Assembly: GCA_031278275.1 (NCBI GenBank)
Contig: JAITKW010000043.1
Span: forward strand, 1 to 6,936
DNA from: Candidatus Nomurabacteria bacterium
GTDB taxonomy: Bacteria; Patescibacteriota; Saccharimonadia; Saccharimonadales; Saccharimonadaceae
DNA length: 6,936 bases
Direction of reading: 5' to 3'
The notes below the pieces were generated by a model, which saw only the letters and a list, made by a program, of their open reading frames with translations, ran no database searches and was not told the DNA's origin. Shown here piece after piece: positions 1 to 6,918 of the stretch. The translations under genes and the position numbers were made by a program. Every line of letters starts with the position of its first letter. Within the stretch, counting starts at the first letter, position 1.

Positions 1-3
1 TTA

Positions 4-12
4 TGTTATACT
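4..12 (+). promoter_or_regulatory. Extended -10 promoter of the membrane-protein gene, leaderless
   Basis: TGT followed by TATACT (hexamer at 7-12) is an extended -10 element of the TGN-TATAAT kind. The usual 7-base step from the end of the hexamer puts transcription start at about 19, right at the start of the coding region (ATG 16, GTG 19). The transcript would therefore have essentially no 5' leader and no room for a Shine-Dalgarno. Any -35 box lies outside the window. Confidence 0.6.
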
Positions 13-15
13 AAT

Positions 16-594
16 ATGGTGAATAAGTTAATTAGTTTAATAAAGAAGATATTTATTATTATTGCGATAGGGCTGTTTTGTGTAGAAGCTCTCAAAAATA
101 ACTGGTTTTACGCTATTTACGCCTTAGCTGTCATTCCTATCGCTATGATTTTTGACCTCATCAAATACGCCACCAAGTTCCGTATTTCTCAAAAAATGGA
201 GTTACTTTATCTCACTTTCATCTTTTTTGCCGAGATACTTGGCATCAACTTGCGCGTTTATTATCTGTTGCCGGCTTATGATAAAATCATACACCTGATT
301 TCGGGTGCGCTGACGGCAATTTTAGCCATCATTATACTCCGTTATTTCAAAATATCAGCAAGCCAAAAGTCGTTTTGGACGATTTTCATCTTGAGTTTGA
401 CGGCAGGAATTGCGGTCGCATGGGAAGTGTTTGAATACATAATTGACTTATTCGGAGGCGACATGCAACGCACTAGCACACGTGGAATTAACGATACTAT
501 GGTTGATATGATAGCGGCGCTGATTGGCGGAGGGTTAGTCGCATTATTCGTCCGCCGCTCGAAGAAGATGGTCAAACAAAGCGGAGATTGTTAG
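16..594 (+). CDS. DUF2238/YjdF-like multi-pass membrane protein
   Basis: The 192-residue protein is very hydrophobic, with about five to six membrane segments (roughly residues 10-24, 30-48, 62-76, 92-109, 119-136 and 164-179) and a basic C-terminal tail (RRSKK). Conserved polar residues sit at membrane edges: E73, YDKIIH (88-93), WEVFEYIID (136-144) and INDTMVDM (158-165). This pattern of D..H, WE..E...D and NDT..D matches the DUF2238 (YjdF) family as I recall it. The family is of unknown biochemical function; the clustered acidic and His residues could bind metal, but that is inference. Start: ATG 16 is the conventional choice, but the promoter spacing fits the adjacent GTG at 19 better, giving a protein one or two residues shorter. 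The last 51 bases overlap the 3' end of the convergent folD gene, so the C-terminal tail is encoded opposite the FolD C-terminus. Confidence 0.85.
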   Translation: MVNKLISLIKKIFIIIAIGLFCVEALKNNWFYAIYALAVIPIAMIFDLIKYATKFRISQKMELLYLTFIFFAEILGINLRVYYLLPAYDKIIHLISGALTAILAIIILRYFKISASQKSFWTIFILSLTAGIAVAWEVFEYIIDLFGGDMQRTSTRGINDTMVDMIAALIGGGLVALFVRRSKKMVKQSGDC

Positions 595-1344
595 CGGCCC
601 CACCCCGCCAACAGTTGGCGTAATCATAATATCTTTGCGTTTGCATAAATCTTCCGACACATCGCCCATAATCACGCCGTTTTCACTCGCTGTGCCAGCG
701 TCCACCACCACCGCTCCCGCTTTAATCATTTCCGTTTTCAAAATAGCCGGCATTCCAGTCGCTGACACCACCACATCAAACTTTGGCAAAACTTCGCTCA
801 ATCGGTCGTTGTCCTTGCTTCGAAAAACCGTCACGTCATAATTTGAACTGCGCCACAAGGCGGACAGCGGCCGGCCGACCAGCTTACCATAACCGACCAG
901 CGCGATTTTTTTATTCGTCAACTCAATATTGTAACCCGCCAAAAGATAATCAATCGCAGTTGCGGTGGCTGAATCGTATTTGGCATTTTTACCCAGCCCA
1001 TCAACGTCCTTTTCGGGCGCGATTTGGTCGCAAATCTCATCTGTTAGCTCCGGCTGCAAAATCGGCAACTGCACAATCACGCCATGCACCGCCTTGTCCG
1101 TATTCGCTTTTTCAATTTCATGCGCCAACTTGTTAGTCGCCACCGTCTTGATGTCTACTGTCGCACCAATATCTTCCGCATAACGCTTTTTCATGCGCAC
1201 ATAAATCTCAATTACCGGATTGTCGGAATCTTTCAAAATCAACAAACGGGGGGTGGTGTGGGCTGCTTGTCGCAACCGCCTCACTTCGCGTGCTTGACGT
1301 TCTTTGATAAACTCTGATAACTCTTGACCATCTAGTAATTTCAT
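544..1344 (-). CDS. folD: FolD, methylenetetrahydrofolate dehydrogenase/cyclohydrolase
   Basis: The 266-residue protein matches the bifunctional FolD enzyme, which interconverts 5,10-methylene-, 5,10-methenyl- and 10-formyl-tetrahydrofolate in the cytoplasm. Visible motifs are YVRMK at 48-52 (the conserved Tyr and catalytic Lys52), VQLP at 91-94, KDVDG at 112-116, VGRPL at 156-160 in the dinucleotide-binding domain, and TPTVGGVGPLT near 242-252. The nucleotide loop reads VGYGKLVG where many FolDs have a GRS..VG motif, so the usual Ser is absent. Length is slightly below the usual 280-300. The frame is open 48 bases further upstream to 1392, but ATG 1344 is the better start: it begins with the family-like MKLLDG, has a GGTGGA ribosome site 6 bases upstream, and overlaps the murB stop as ATGA. 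The extra 16 residues would lie inside murB. It is second in the murB-folD unit, probably translationally coupled, and ends 51 bases inside the convergent membrane-protein gene. Confidence 0.95.
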   Translation of the reverse strand: MKLLDGQELSEFIKERQAREVRRLRQAAHTTPRLLILKDSDNPVIEIYVRMKKRYAEDIGATVDIKTVATNKLAHEIEKANTDKAVHGVIVQLPILQPELTDEICDQIAPEKDVDGLGKNAKYDSATATAIDYLLAGYNIELTNKKIALVGYGKLVGRPLSALWRSSNYDVTVFRSKDNDRLSEVLPKFDVVVSATGMPAILKTEMIKAGAVVVDAGTASENGVIMGDVSEDLCKRKDIMITPTVGGVGPLTISALFDHLLRAADE

Positions 1345-2354
1345 TTTATTTCCACCGGCTCCTGCTCCAACACAAAACCGAACTTTTTCCAAACGATGTC
1401 CGTGATTTTTGCCCGCGCTAAACTGAGATCCGCATAACTTTTCGCCGCCTCGTTGATTAAAATCAACGCCGCCTTGTCCGACACACGCATGCCATAAAAC
1501 TCCTTGCCTTTCAACCCCGCCTGTTCAATCAGCCAACCGCTATTCACCACATTTTTGCCATTTTCCTGCCACACCGGAATGCCGTTTGCGTGCGCTTTTT
1601 CAACCTCATCGTCCGTCAGCTGCACATTTTTGAAAAAAGAGCCACTACTAGCAATAATTTTCGGGTCGGGCAGTTTTTCCGAGCGGATTTTTGCCACCAT
1701 TTTGCGGATATTTTCCGGAGAGAAATCCGTAATTTGGTGGTCGTTTACATATTTTTGCAAAGAAGTGTAAAACGGTGGCTGCAAAGTCTGACCTTTCGCC
1801 AAATTGAATGACGCTGCAATAATAAAATAACGCCCCACTGCCACTCCTTTGTTGAAAATGCTCTCTCGGTAGCCGAAATTACATTTCGCTTTTGACAAAG
1901 TTCGGATTTGGCGAGTTTTGGTGTCATAAACTTCCACTTCTGTAATCACATCTGAAATCTGTTGCCCATAAGCCCCAATATTTTGCACTGGCGCTGCGCC
2001 AACCGTCCCAGGTATGGCGGATAAAGCTTCAATGCCGGAGTATTTCTTTGACGTTGTAATTTTTACAACATTATCCAAAATCTCGCCTGCGTAAGCTTTG
2101 ATAATAATACTTTCTGGTCGCTCCGTAACCACTTCTACGCCCCTCAACTTGACCAGTAAAATCACCCCCTTATATCCTTCGTCCCGCCCAATCGTATTCG
2201 CACCACTGCCCAAAACAAACGCTGGCAAGCCGTTCGCCTCAGCAAACTGATAAGCCGTGTCTATATCCTCAAGTTTATTGATTTCCTGCACAAACCGTGC
2301 CTCGCCGCCCAGCCGCATGGTTGTCAAACTTGAAATTGGCACATTTTGTTTCAT
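1341..2354 (-). CDS. murB: MurB, UDP-N-acetylenolpyruvoylglucosamine reductase
   Basis: The 337-residue protein is a full-length MurB, the cytoplasmic FAD enzyme that uses NADPH to reduce UDP-GlcNAc-enolpyruvate to UDP-MurNAc for peptidoglycan synthesis. FAD-binding motifs appear in order: VLGSGAN (47-53), then IPGTVGAAPVQNIGAYG (114-130). FGYRES (160-165) carries the substrate Arg163, GSFFKN (238-243) carries the catalytic Ser239, and the C-terminal LEQE carries Glu332 at the place of E. coli Glu325. The Y-loop-type architecture and length resemble the E. coli type I enzyme. The start at 2354 is supported by N-terminal NVPISSLTTMRLGG, which matches the family start, and by a promoter whose predicted transcription start is about 5 bases upstream. 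It is the first gene of the murB-folD unit; its TGA stop overlaps the folD ATG (ATGA). Pairing these two genes links wall synthesis with folate metabolism only by co-transcription, not by a shared pathway. Confidence 0.96.
   Translation of the reverse strand: MKQNVPISSLTTMRLGGEARFVQEINKLEDIDTAYQFAEANGLPAFVLGSGANTIGRDEGYKGVILLVKLRGVEVVTERPESIIIKAYAGEILDNVVKITTSKKYSGIEALSAIPGTVGAAPVQNIGAYGQQISDVITEVEVYDTKTRQIRTLSKAKCNFGYRESIFNKGVAVGRYFIIAASFNLAKGQTLQPPFYTSLQKYVNDHQITDFSPENIRKMVAKIRSEKLPDPKIIASSGSFFKNVQLTDDEVEKAHANGIPVWQENGKNVVNSGWLIEQAGLKGKEFYGMRVSDKAALILINEAAKSYADLSLARAKITDIVWKKFGFVLEQEPVEIK
1351..1356 (-). promoter_or_regulatory. Shine-Dalgarno of folD (inside murB)
   Basis: On the minus strand GGTGGA lies 6 bases before ATG 1344, within the last codons of murB. 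It decides the folD start against the longer frame that opens at 1392. It contrasts with the leaderless first genes of the window. Confidence 0.6.
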
Positions 2355-2365
2355 CTTTACCGTAT

Positions 2366-2394
2366 ATTATACTACTTATCGCCCATAATGTCAG
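2366..2394 (-). promoter_or_regulatory. Sigma-70-type promoter of murB-folD, near-leaderless
   Basis: On the minus strand CTGACA (2394-2389) and a perfect TATAAT (2371-2366) are separated by 17 bases. Transcription should start near 2359, leaving a leader of about 5 bases before ATG 2354. No Shine-Dalgarno is possible. The -10 region is nearly palindromic (GTATATTATAC on the plus strand), so weak divergent activity cannot be excluded. Confidence 0.75.
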
Positions 2395-2459
2395 CAATCA
2401 CCAAACAAAATTACGAAATGGGCTTGGCTGATTGTAGTCGTCGCCCGCCAAGAAGTTTC

Positions 2460-2477
2460 GCAGGACGCTCAGTCTGC
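2460..2477. terminator. Possible weak terminator hairpin after the xylanase gene
   Basis: GCAGGAC (2460-2466) and GTCTGC (2472-2477) can pair with one bulged base around a 5-base loop, just past the xylanase stop at 2484. The only T-run (TTTTT, 2481-2485) lies on the plus-strand 3' side, so the classical intrinsic-terminator form faces the wrong way for the xylanase transcript. On the minus strand the stem is followed only by GAAACTTCTT. It may be chance. The rest of the murB-xylanase spacer (about 2395-2459) shows nothing recognisable. Confidence 0.25.
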
Positions 2478-2483
2478 ACCTTT

Positions 2484-5400
2484 TTAGATCTGTGGCACCA
2501 ACGTGTACATGATTGTCGTGCTATAAAAACCGGCGGGAAGCGTTTTGGGGGCTGAAATTATGTAAAAAACTTTTGAATTGTGTACATAACCCGTGTCAAA
2601 AATATTTGTACTGCGAAGTACGACCGGATTTGACAAGGTGGGAACCGCTGCCCAAGTGAAAGCTGATTTTGTCACGTCAGTTTCAACGGTGGTGGGTCCC
2701 AGCCCAAAAGCGCCCAAGCCGTCCATGCGATAACCCCAAGCCGGAACCGTTGAAGAAACCGTAGTGGGCGTGGCCGAAGCGATGGCGGGAATGGTGGCAT
2801 TTAATTTATCGTGGCGCAGGCTATTGTCAGTTGTCGTTGTTGAGAGAGTCAAGATGTAGCCGGTGTGATTATTAGATTCCACGCGCACCATGTGCGGAGA
2901 GGAAGAAATTTTGTTGGGCGAAACCGCAAGAGGGCTGGGCGTGACGGTGAGGCTATTATAAATCAGCTCACTCAAAATGTAATTCGTTTTGTGGTGAATG
3001 ATTGTCGCCACGGGTGTTGTGAGAGGTTGGTAATGGAACAGCGCCGCCTCAGGTGCGGTAGTTGCCACCGTTTGACCTTTAGCGTCTTGTTTGCTGGCCA
3101 CAATCCTGCCGTGACGAGTCGGCTCCAGTTGCTCCACGTTAATATTGGAGCTTGCCACCAAATCACCAACTATTTTCATCACCGCCGAGCTTGCAAGATA
3201 AATGCCGTTATCTTTGGAATCAAGCCCAATCTTGGGAGCGCCAGTCAAAATAATATTATTTGTAGTCGCATATATTGCGCCACCCTGCCCAGCGGTATTT
3301 TTCGTAATAACGTTATCAGAAATATTCAAAGTAGCCGTGTTAATGGCAGAAATGCCACCACCAGAAGTCGCCTTATTCCCGATAAGATATGAACTAGCGA
3401 TATTAGCCGTAGTGGTGCCAGACACGTGTATGCCGCCGCCAGAATTAGTCGTTGCAGCGGTATTATTACAAATCAAGGAACCGGTTATATTTAGTTTTCC
3501 GCTACCGCTCATCGCCAACCCCGCCCCATTGCTACTACTATGATTATTGCGAATGGTGGCGTGGCTCATCGTCAAATTGCCACTGGTTTGCACCGCTTGA
3601 CCAGTAATGGGGTTGGCAGTATTTGCGCCGTCAATCACCACATTCTCCAAAGTAATTGTCGCACTAGAATTGCCGTTAATCATTGACCCAGAAAAAGTCG
3701 CACCCCGTTGCAAAATTGCCACCCGTTGCTCGCTCGTTAGCGTCATATTTTTCGTACCGTGAATTGTAATTGCGTCATCAAGCGTGAAATCTGCCGCAAA
3801 AATGATGGTGCCGGAAGCTCGCGCCGCAATCCATGCGTTAATTTCCGCCACGGTTTTTGCGTTGCTTGGCACACGCAAAATGTCACCCGTGAAAGTTTGC
3901 GAAGAAAGTGCTTCATGCCCCGCTGCGCCACAATCCGGCAATGCGGTATTTTGATTTTGCAAAACAATCGTAACCGTTGATGTGTCAGAAGTTTGATAAG
4001 AAACCACTTCGGACGTAGTGCCAAACCGAGCAGTTATCCGATAAGTTCCCTTATAGCCGTCAACCGAATAAGCGCCATTTTTGTCGGTTTTGCCGGAAGC
4101 GTTGGTTGTCCATGCTTTGATTTGATTTTCCATTGCATAATAAGCCGGTTTCTTGGTGTAATCGTATCGCACTAAGCTACTACGACTACCGTCAGCCTTG
4201 TCACGATACGACCAATTCACGAACTCCTTGATTTTGGGATTACTATAAGCCAAAATCAGTGCATCACGAATATAATCGCCCCCCAGCGCCTCGTCCGTAC
4301 TCCTGATGTTGTATTCCGTGATGGCAATTTCATCAACATATTTACCAACGTTGTCAATTTGATTGTAAATATCTTGAGGATAAGCCCGCCCCGTCACGTG
4401 CGTTTGCGCGCCCAACCCGTCAACTTTCGCGCCCGCCGCTGTGAGTTTTTGGATTAACGCAATCAATTCATCTTCGCCCTCATCATGATTACCGCGAAGA
4501 TAAAAATCATTAACATATTTCTTGGCTTTTGGGTTCAGCGCTTCCACCAATTTGAAAAATTGCACAAAAAACTTTTCGCCAAACCGATTGCGCAAAAACC
4601 GCTTATTGCTGCCCGTAGGCTCATTCCAAACGTCCCATTCAATCACTTCCGGATACTTTGATACAATTTCGGAGATATGCGCCGAAATGATTTTTGCTGC
4701 GTCCGCTTCTGAGATGGTCGCCCAATCTACAGGGGAGTTTTTGGTGCAACCCGCCCTTGAATTGTAATCCGCATAAGCCGGATAATATTGCGGTTCGTCC
4801 CAAAGCAAATTATGTCCACGAATTGAGTAATTGTTTTTGAGCGCATAATCATAAATATAGTCTGCGCCAGCCGCCTTAGCGCAAGCGTCTGCTTCATAAT
4901 TTATCCATTTGAAAGCGTTTTCTGGCCCAACCAAGTCAAAAAATGGCGGAATATTTACGCTGTATTTCGGGTCGCCAGCAAGGTCGGGTGTGTTCAGCGC
5001 CGTGCCAAAAATAAACTCATTTTTTATCATTTCCACCGTCACTTCCGCATCGTGAATTGGATTGCCCGCAGTATCTTTGACCACGACATTAACCGGCGCT
5101 CTGCGGTGGTTTTCAATCCGCTTTAGCGCCACTTTGCGCCACACCGCATCGCTGGATTGCCCGCGATAAAATTGCTTTTCCACGTCTTTATAATCCACCG
5201 TTTTGCCGAGATTGATAAGTTGCATATCGCCGATTTGAATGGTTTGCTTGCCATAAGCTGTGTGCAAATGTAGCCGGTCGTTATTTGAAAGCGTAGCGGA
5301 AAGATTGCTGGTGTCAAAAGGGATGTAAAAAGTCTGCCAATCAGCGGTAATCACGGCGACATCGTTGTGCAAAGACGAGCTGCTGCTGCCATCAGCTTTC

Positions 5401-6260
5401 GCAACGCCCAACCGAGCGTAAGCGTTGCCATATTGGTTCTCAGTTTCAGTCGTGCGGGCGACAAACTTAATGATGAGTACGTCACCAGCCTTAACGGTGG
5501 AACCCAGCTTGTATTGGAGTTGGCAAGTGTGGAGCGCGGACATGTTTTTCGTGAAAGAGGCGTTTTGGATGGCGTTTGTAAAAGACTGCCCACTCACCGT
5601 CACTTCCGAATTAGCGCAAGTGCTTGAGGGCGTAAAATAAACGCTACCGTGGTTTGAGCCAACTGCCGAAGGTTGTTTCAAAACGTCTGCACCCGCCAAA
5701 GCGTCAATTTGTTTAGCATACTTGTCTTCAGCGGTAAATGTGTTATAAGTTGCTTTGGTGGAAAGTTTGACTTGGACACGATCGGAAGATTGGTCAAGGG
5801 TCACACCATAAAAATTACCGATAAACGACAAATCCAACATCGCAGTTCCAGAAACCACAGCAGTTGGCGTACCCAGCGTAATCGGCGTAGCGTCATAATA
5901 AGCCACAGAGGAATCCAAAGTCAATGCGATGCTGGAGCGGGCGTGCGCGCCCAAATAAGTTTTGGTGTTGGAGTTGTAAGTCATCGGGATATTCAACTTG
6001 GCAAAAATCTCCTCCAGTGGCACCAGCGCTACATTAGTGGTCGGGTCAATATAAGGCGTGGTCGCAAAAGTTTGCGCCACCCCGTCAATAGTAATAGCGA
6101 TTGGCGTAGGTGCGGCTTTCACCGCAAAAGGAAAACGCGCCAAAAATGCAGCGGCAATAACGGTGAAAAGAACTGTCACGCAAAAAATAATGGCATGAAT
6201 TGGTCGGCGCTTTAACTTTAATAAATCTACTTTTTTATATGTTTTATCTTTATAATGCAT
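2484..6260 (-). CDS. Secreted multidomain GH10 xylanase-like protein with beta-helix and surface domains
   Basis: This 1258-residue exported protein carries a GH10 endo-beta-1,4-xylanase-type domain. In order: basic N-terminus and hydrophobic segment (about 21-40) with possible cleavage near AVKAA (46-50), or an uncleaved anchor; a copper-amine-oxidase-N-like stalk domain (about 54-168); a jelly-roll-like carbohydrate-binding module (about 195-355, Cys215 and Cys246 perhaps a disulfide); the GH10 barrel (about 390-717); a small beta domain (718-770); a right-handed beta-helix (about 830-1050) with GGGI/GGAI rungs; and a C-terminal beta domain (about 1103-1258) ending in PAGFYSTTIMYT. GH10 signs are ENAFKW (447-452), RGHNLLW (481-487), WDVWNEP with acid/base Glu547, GAQTH (617-621) and ITEY with nucleophile Glu649. 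RGHNLLWD and the preceding FIFGTAL resemble the CBM-linked, plant-type GH10 branch rather than the classical RGH..WH enzymes. No LPXTG or C-terminal anchor is seen. Substrate is inferred; a non-xylan glycan is possible. The gene appears monocistronic. Confidence 0.9.
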   Translation of the reverse strand: MHYKDKTYKKVDLLKLKRRPIHAIIFCVTVLFTVIAAAFLARFPFAVKAAPTPIAITIDGVAQTFATTPYIDPTTNVALVPLEEIFAKLNIPMTYNSNTKTYLGAHARSSIALTLDSSVAYYDATPITLGTPTAVVSGTAMLDLSFIGNFYGVTLDQSSDRVQVKLSTKATYNTFTAEDKYAKQIDALAGADVLKQPSAVGSNHGSVYFTPSSTCANSEVTVSGQSFTNAIQNASFTKNMSALHTCQLQYKLGSTVKAGDVLIIKFVARTTETENQYGNAYARLGVAKADGSSSSSLHNDVAVITADWQTFYIPFDTSNLSATLSNNDRLHLHTAYGKQTIQIGDMQLINLGKTVDYKDVEKQFYRGQSSDAVWRKVALKRIENHRRAPVNVVVKDTAGNPIHDAEVTVEMIKNEFIFGTALNTPDLAGDPKYSVNIPPFFDLVGPENAFKWINYEADACAKAAGADYIYDYALKNNYSIRGHNLLWDEPQYYPAYADYNSRAGCTKNSPVDWATISEADAAKIISAHISEIVSKYPEVIEWDVWNEPTGSNKRFLRNRFGEKFFVQFFKLVEALNPKAKKYVNDFYLRGNHDEGEDELIALIQKLTAAGAKVDGLGAQTHVTGRAYPQDIYNQIDNVGKYVDEIAITEYNIRSTDEALGGDYIRDALILAYSNPKIKEFVNWSYRDKADGSRSSLVRYDYTKKPAYYAMENQIKAWTTNASGKTDKNGAYSVDGYKGTYRITARFGTTSEVVSYQTSDTSTVTIVLQNQNTALPDCGAAGHEALSSQTFTGDILRVPSNAKTVAEINAWIAARASGTIIFAADFTLDDAITIHGTKNMTLTSEQRVAILQRGATFSGSMINGNSSATITLENVVIDGANTANPITGQAVQTSGNLTMSHATIRNNHSSSNGAGLAMSGSGKLNITGSLICNNTAATTNSGGGIHVSGTTTANIASSYLIGNKATSGGGISAINTATLNISDNVITKNTAGQGGAIYATTNNIILTGAPKIGLDSKDNGIYLASSAVMKIVGDLVASSNINVEQLEPTRHGRIVASKQDAKGQTVATTAPEAALFHYQPLTTPVATIIHHKTNYILSELIYNSLTVTPSPLAVSPNKISSSPHMVRVESNNHTGYILTLSTTTTDNSLRHDKLNATIPAIASATPTTVSSTVPAWGYRMDGLGAFGLGPTTVETDVTKSAFTWAAVPTLSNPVVLRSTNIFDTGYVHNSKVFYIISAPKTLPAGFYSTTIMYTLVPQI

Positions 6261-6268
6261 AGTCCACT

Positions 6269-6297
6269 ATTTTATATAATAGTAATTTATATTGCAA
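6269..6297 (-). promoter_or_regulatory. Promoter of the xylanase-like gene, leaderless
   Basis: On the minus strand TTGCAA (6297-6292) and TAAAAT (6274-6269) are separated by 17 bases. Start of transcription is predicted near 6262, about 2 bases before ATG 6260, with no Shine-Dalgarno. The -35 hexamer is its own reverse complement, so it could also serve a plus-strand promoter, but the plus-strand -10 (CAATAT at 6316-6321) is poor. Confidence 0.65.
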
Positions 6298-6321
6298 CGT
6301 AATTTTTATTATAAACAATAT

Positions 6322-6340
6322 TTTTCCACACTATGGAAAA
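6322..6340. repeat. Short inverted repeat in the divergent spacer
   Basis: TTTTCCA (6322-6328) and TGGAAAA (6334-6340) are perfect 7-base inverted arms around CACTA. The centre lies about 35 bases upstream of the -35 box of the xylanase gene. It could be a repressor or activator site for that gene, but there is a single copy and no recognised regulator match. The ATG of the doubtful frame at 6333 falls inside it. Confidence 0.3.
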
Positions 6341-6524
6341 CTCCATCTCTGTGCTACACCGTGAGCATTTTCCCAAAAACCCCCGCCCAAAGCCTAACTT
6401 ACGCACCAAAAATACGCTTGTTCCGACCAGTGCACTTTATACTCCAAGACCACTAACTAGGCAAATGTTGGGCGAAAAAGTCAACCCAAATTATCTAATT
6501 CTGGCGCATAATTTTCGGTTATGA
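6333..6524 (+). CDS. Doubtful small ORF, 63 residues, unknown
   Basis: This is the only sizeable open frame in the 320-base spacer between the xylanase start and the gene at 6581. It would encode a basic, Pro- and Asn-rich peptide (for example PKNPRPKPNLRTKN) with no membrane segment, no Cys and no motif I recognise. Codon use is not obviously abnormal. Against it, there is no Shine-Dalgarno, the -10 candidates are weak (TATAAA at 6310-6315 or CAATAT at 6316-6321), and the start codon lies within an inverted repeat. It may be chance; the rest of the spacer (6525-6563) is AT-rich with no visible RNA gene. Confidence 0.25.
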   Translation: MENSISVLHREHFPKNPRPKPNLRTKNTLVPTSALYTPRPLTRQMLGEKVNPNYLILAHNFRL

Positions 6525-6563
6525 GCCACCAAAACAAAAAATAATTTGCTTTTGTAAACTTTG

Positions 6564-6572
6564 TGTTATAAT
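6564..6572 (+). promoter_or_regulatory. Extended -10 promoter of the CT-repeat gene, leaderless
   Basis: TGT plus a perfect TATAAT (6567-6572) forms an extended -10 element. Transcription should begin near 6579, about 2 bases before ATG 6581. The -35 is weak (TTTGCT at 6545-6550, 16-base spacing), which is common for extended -10 promoters. The position supports 6581 as a true start codon. Confidence 0.65.
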
Positions 6573-6580
6573 GGTTACGT

Positions 6581-6914
<334 letters not shown>

Positions 6915-6918
<4 letters not shown>

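Noticed and set aside
606..620. Perfect 15-base palindrome CGCCAACAGTTGGCG just after the membrane-protein stop, as a terminator or operator
   Set aside because: It encodes the conserved TPTVGG region of FolD and is not followed by a T-run; chance within a conserved coding motif is the simpler explanation.
2346..2555. Plus-strand 69-codon frame across the murB-xylanase spacer, starting opposite murB
   Set aside because: It overlaps both flanking genes antisense, is rich in Cys and Arg and lacks a Shine-Dalgarno; a TATACT at 2368-2373 is part of the near-palindromic murB -10 region.
2865..3392. Plus-strand open frame of 175 codons opposite the beta-helix region
   Set aside because: It is antisense to a well-supported gene, has Arg/His/Cys-rich composition typical of reverse-frame translation and has no family signature.
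5673..6215. Plus-strand open frame of 180 codons opposite the 5' part of the xylanase-like gene
   Set aside because: Same reason: antisense to the signal, stalk and binding-module coding region, and no promoter or ribosome site found.
6437..6465. Minus-strand TTGCCT-17-TATAAA as a second, upstream promoter of the xylanase-like gene or of a small RNA
   Set aside because: The hexamers and spacing are acceptable, but the resulting leader of about 170 bases shows no recognisable structure, and a nearer promoter at 6269-6297 explains the gene.
6341..6563. RNA gene (tRNA, tmRNA, 6S or signal-recognition RNA) or CRISPR repeats in the divergent spacer
   Set aside because: No cloverleaf, no conserved RNA motif and no direct repeats were seen on either strand.
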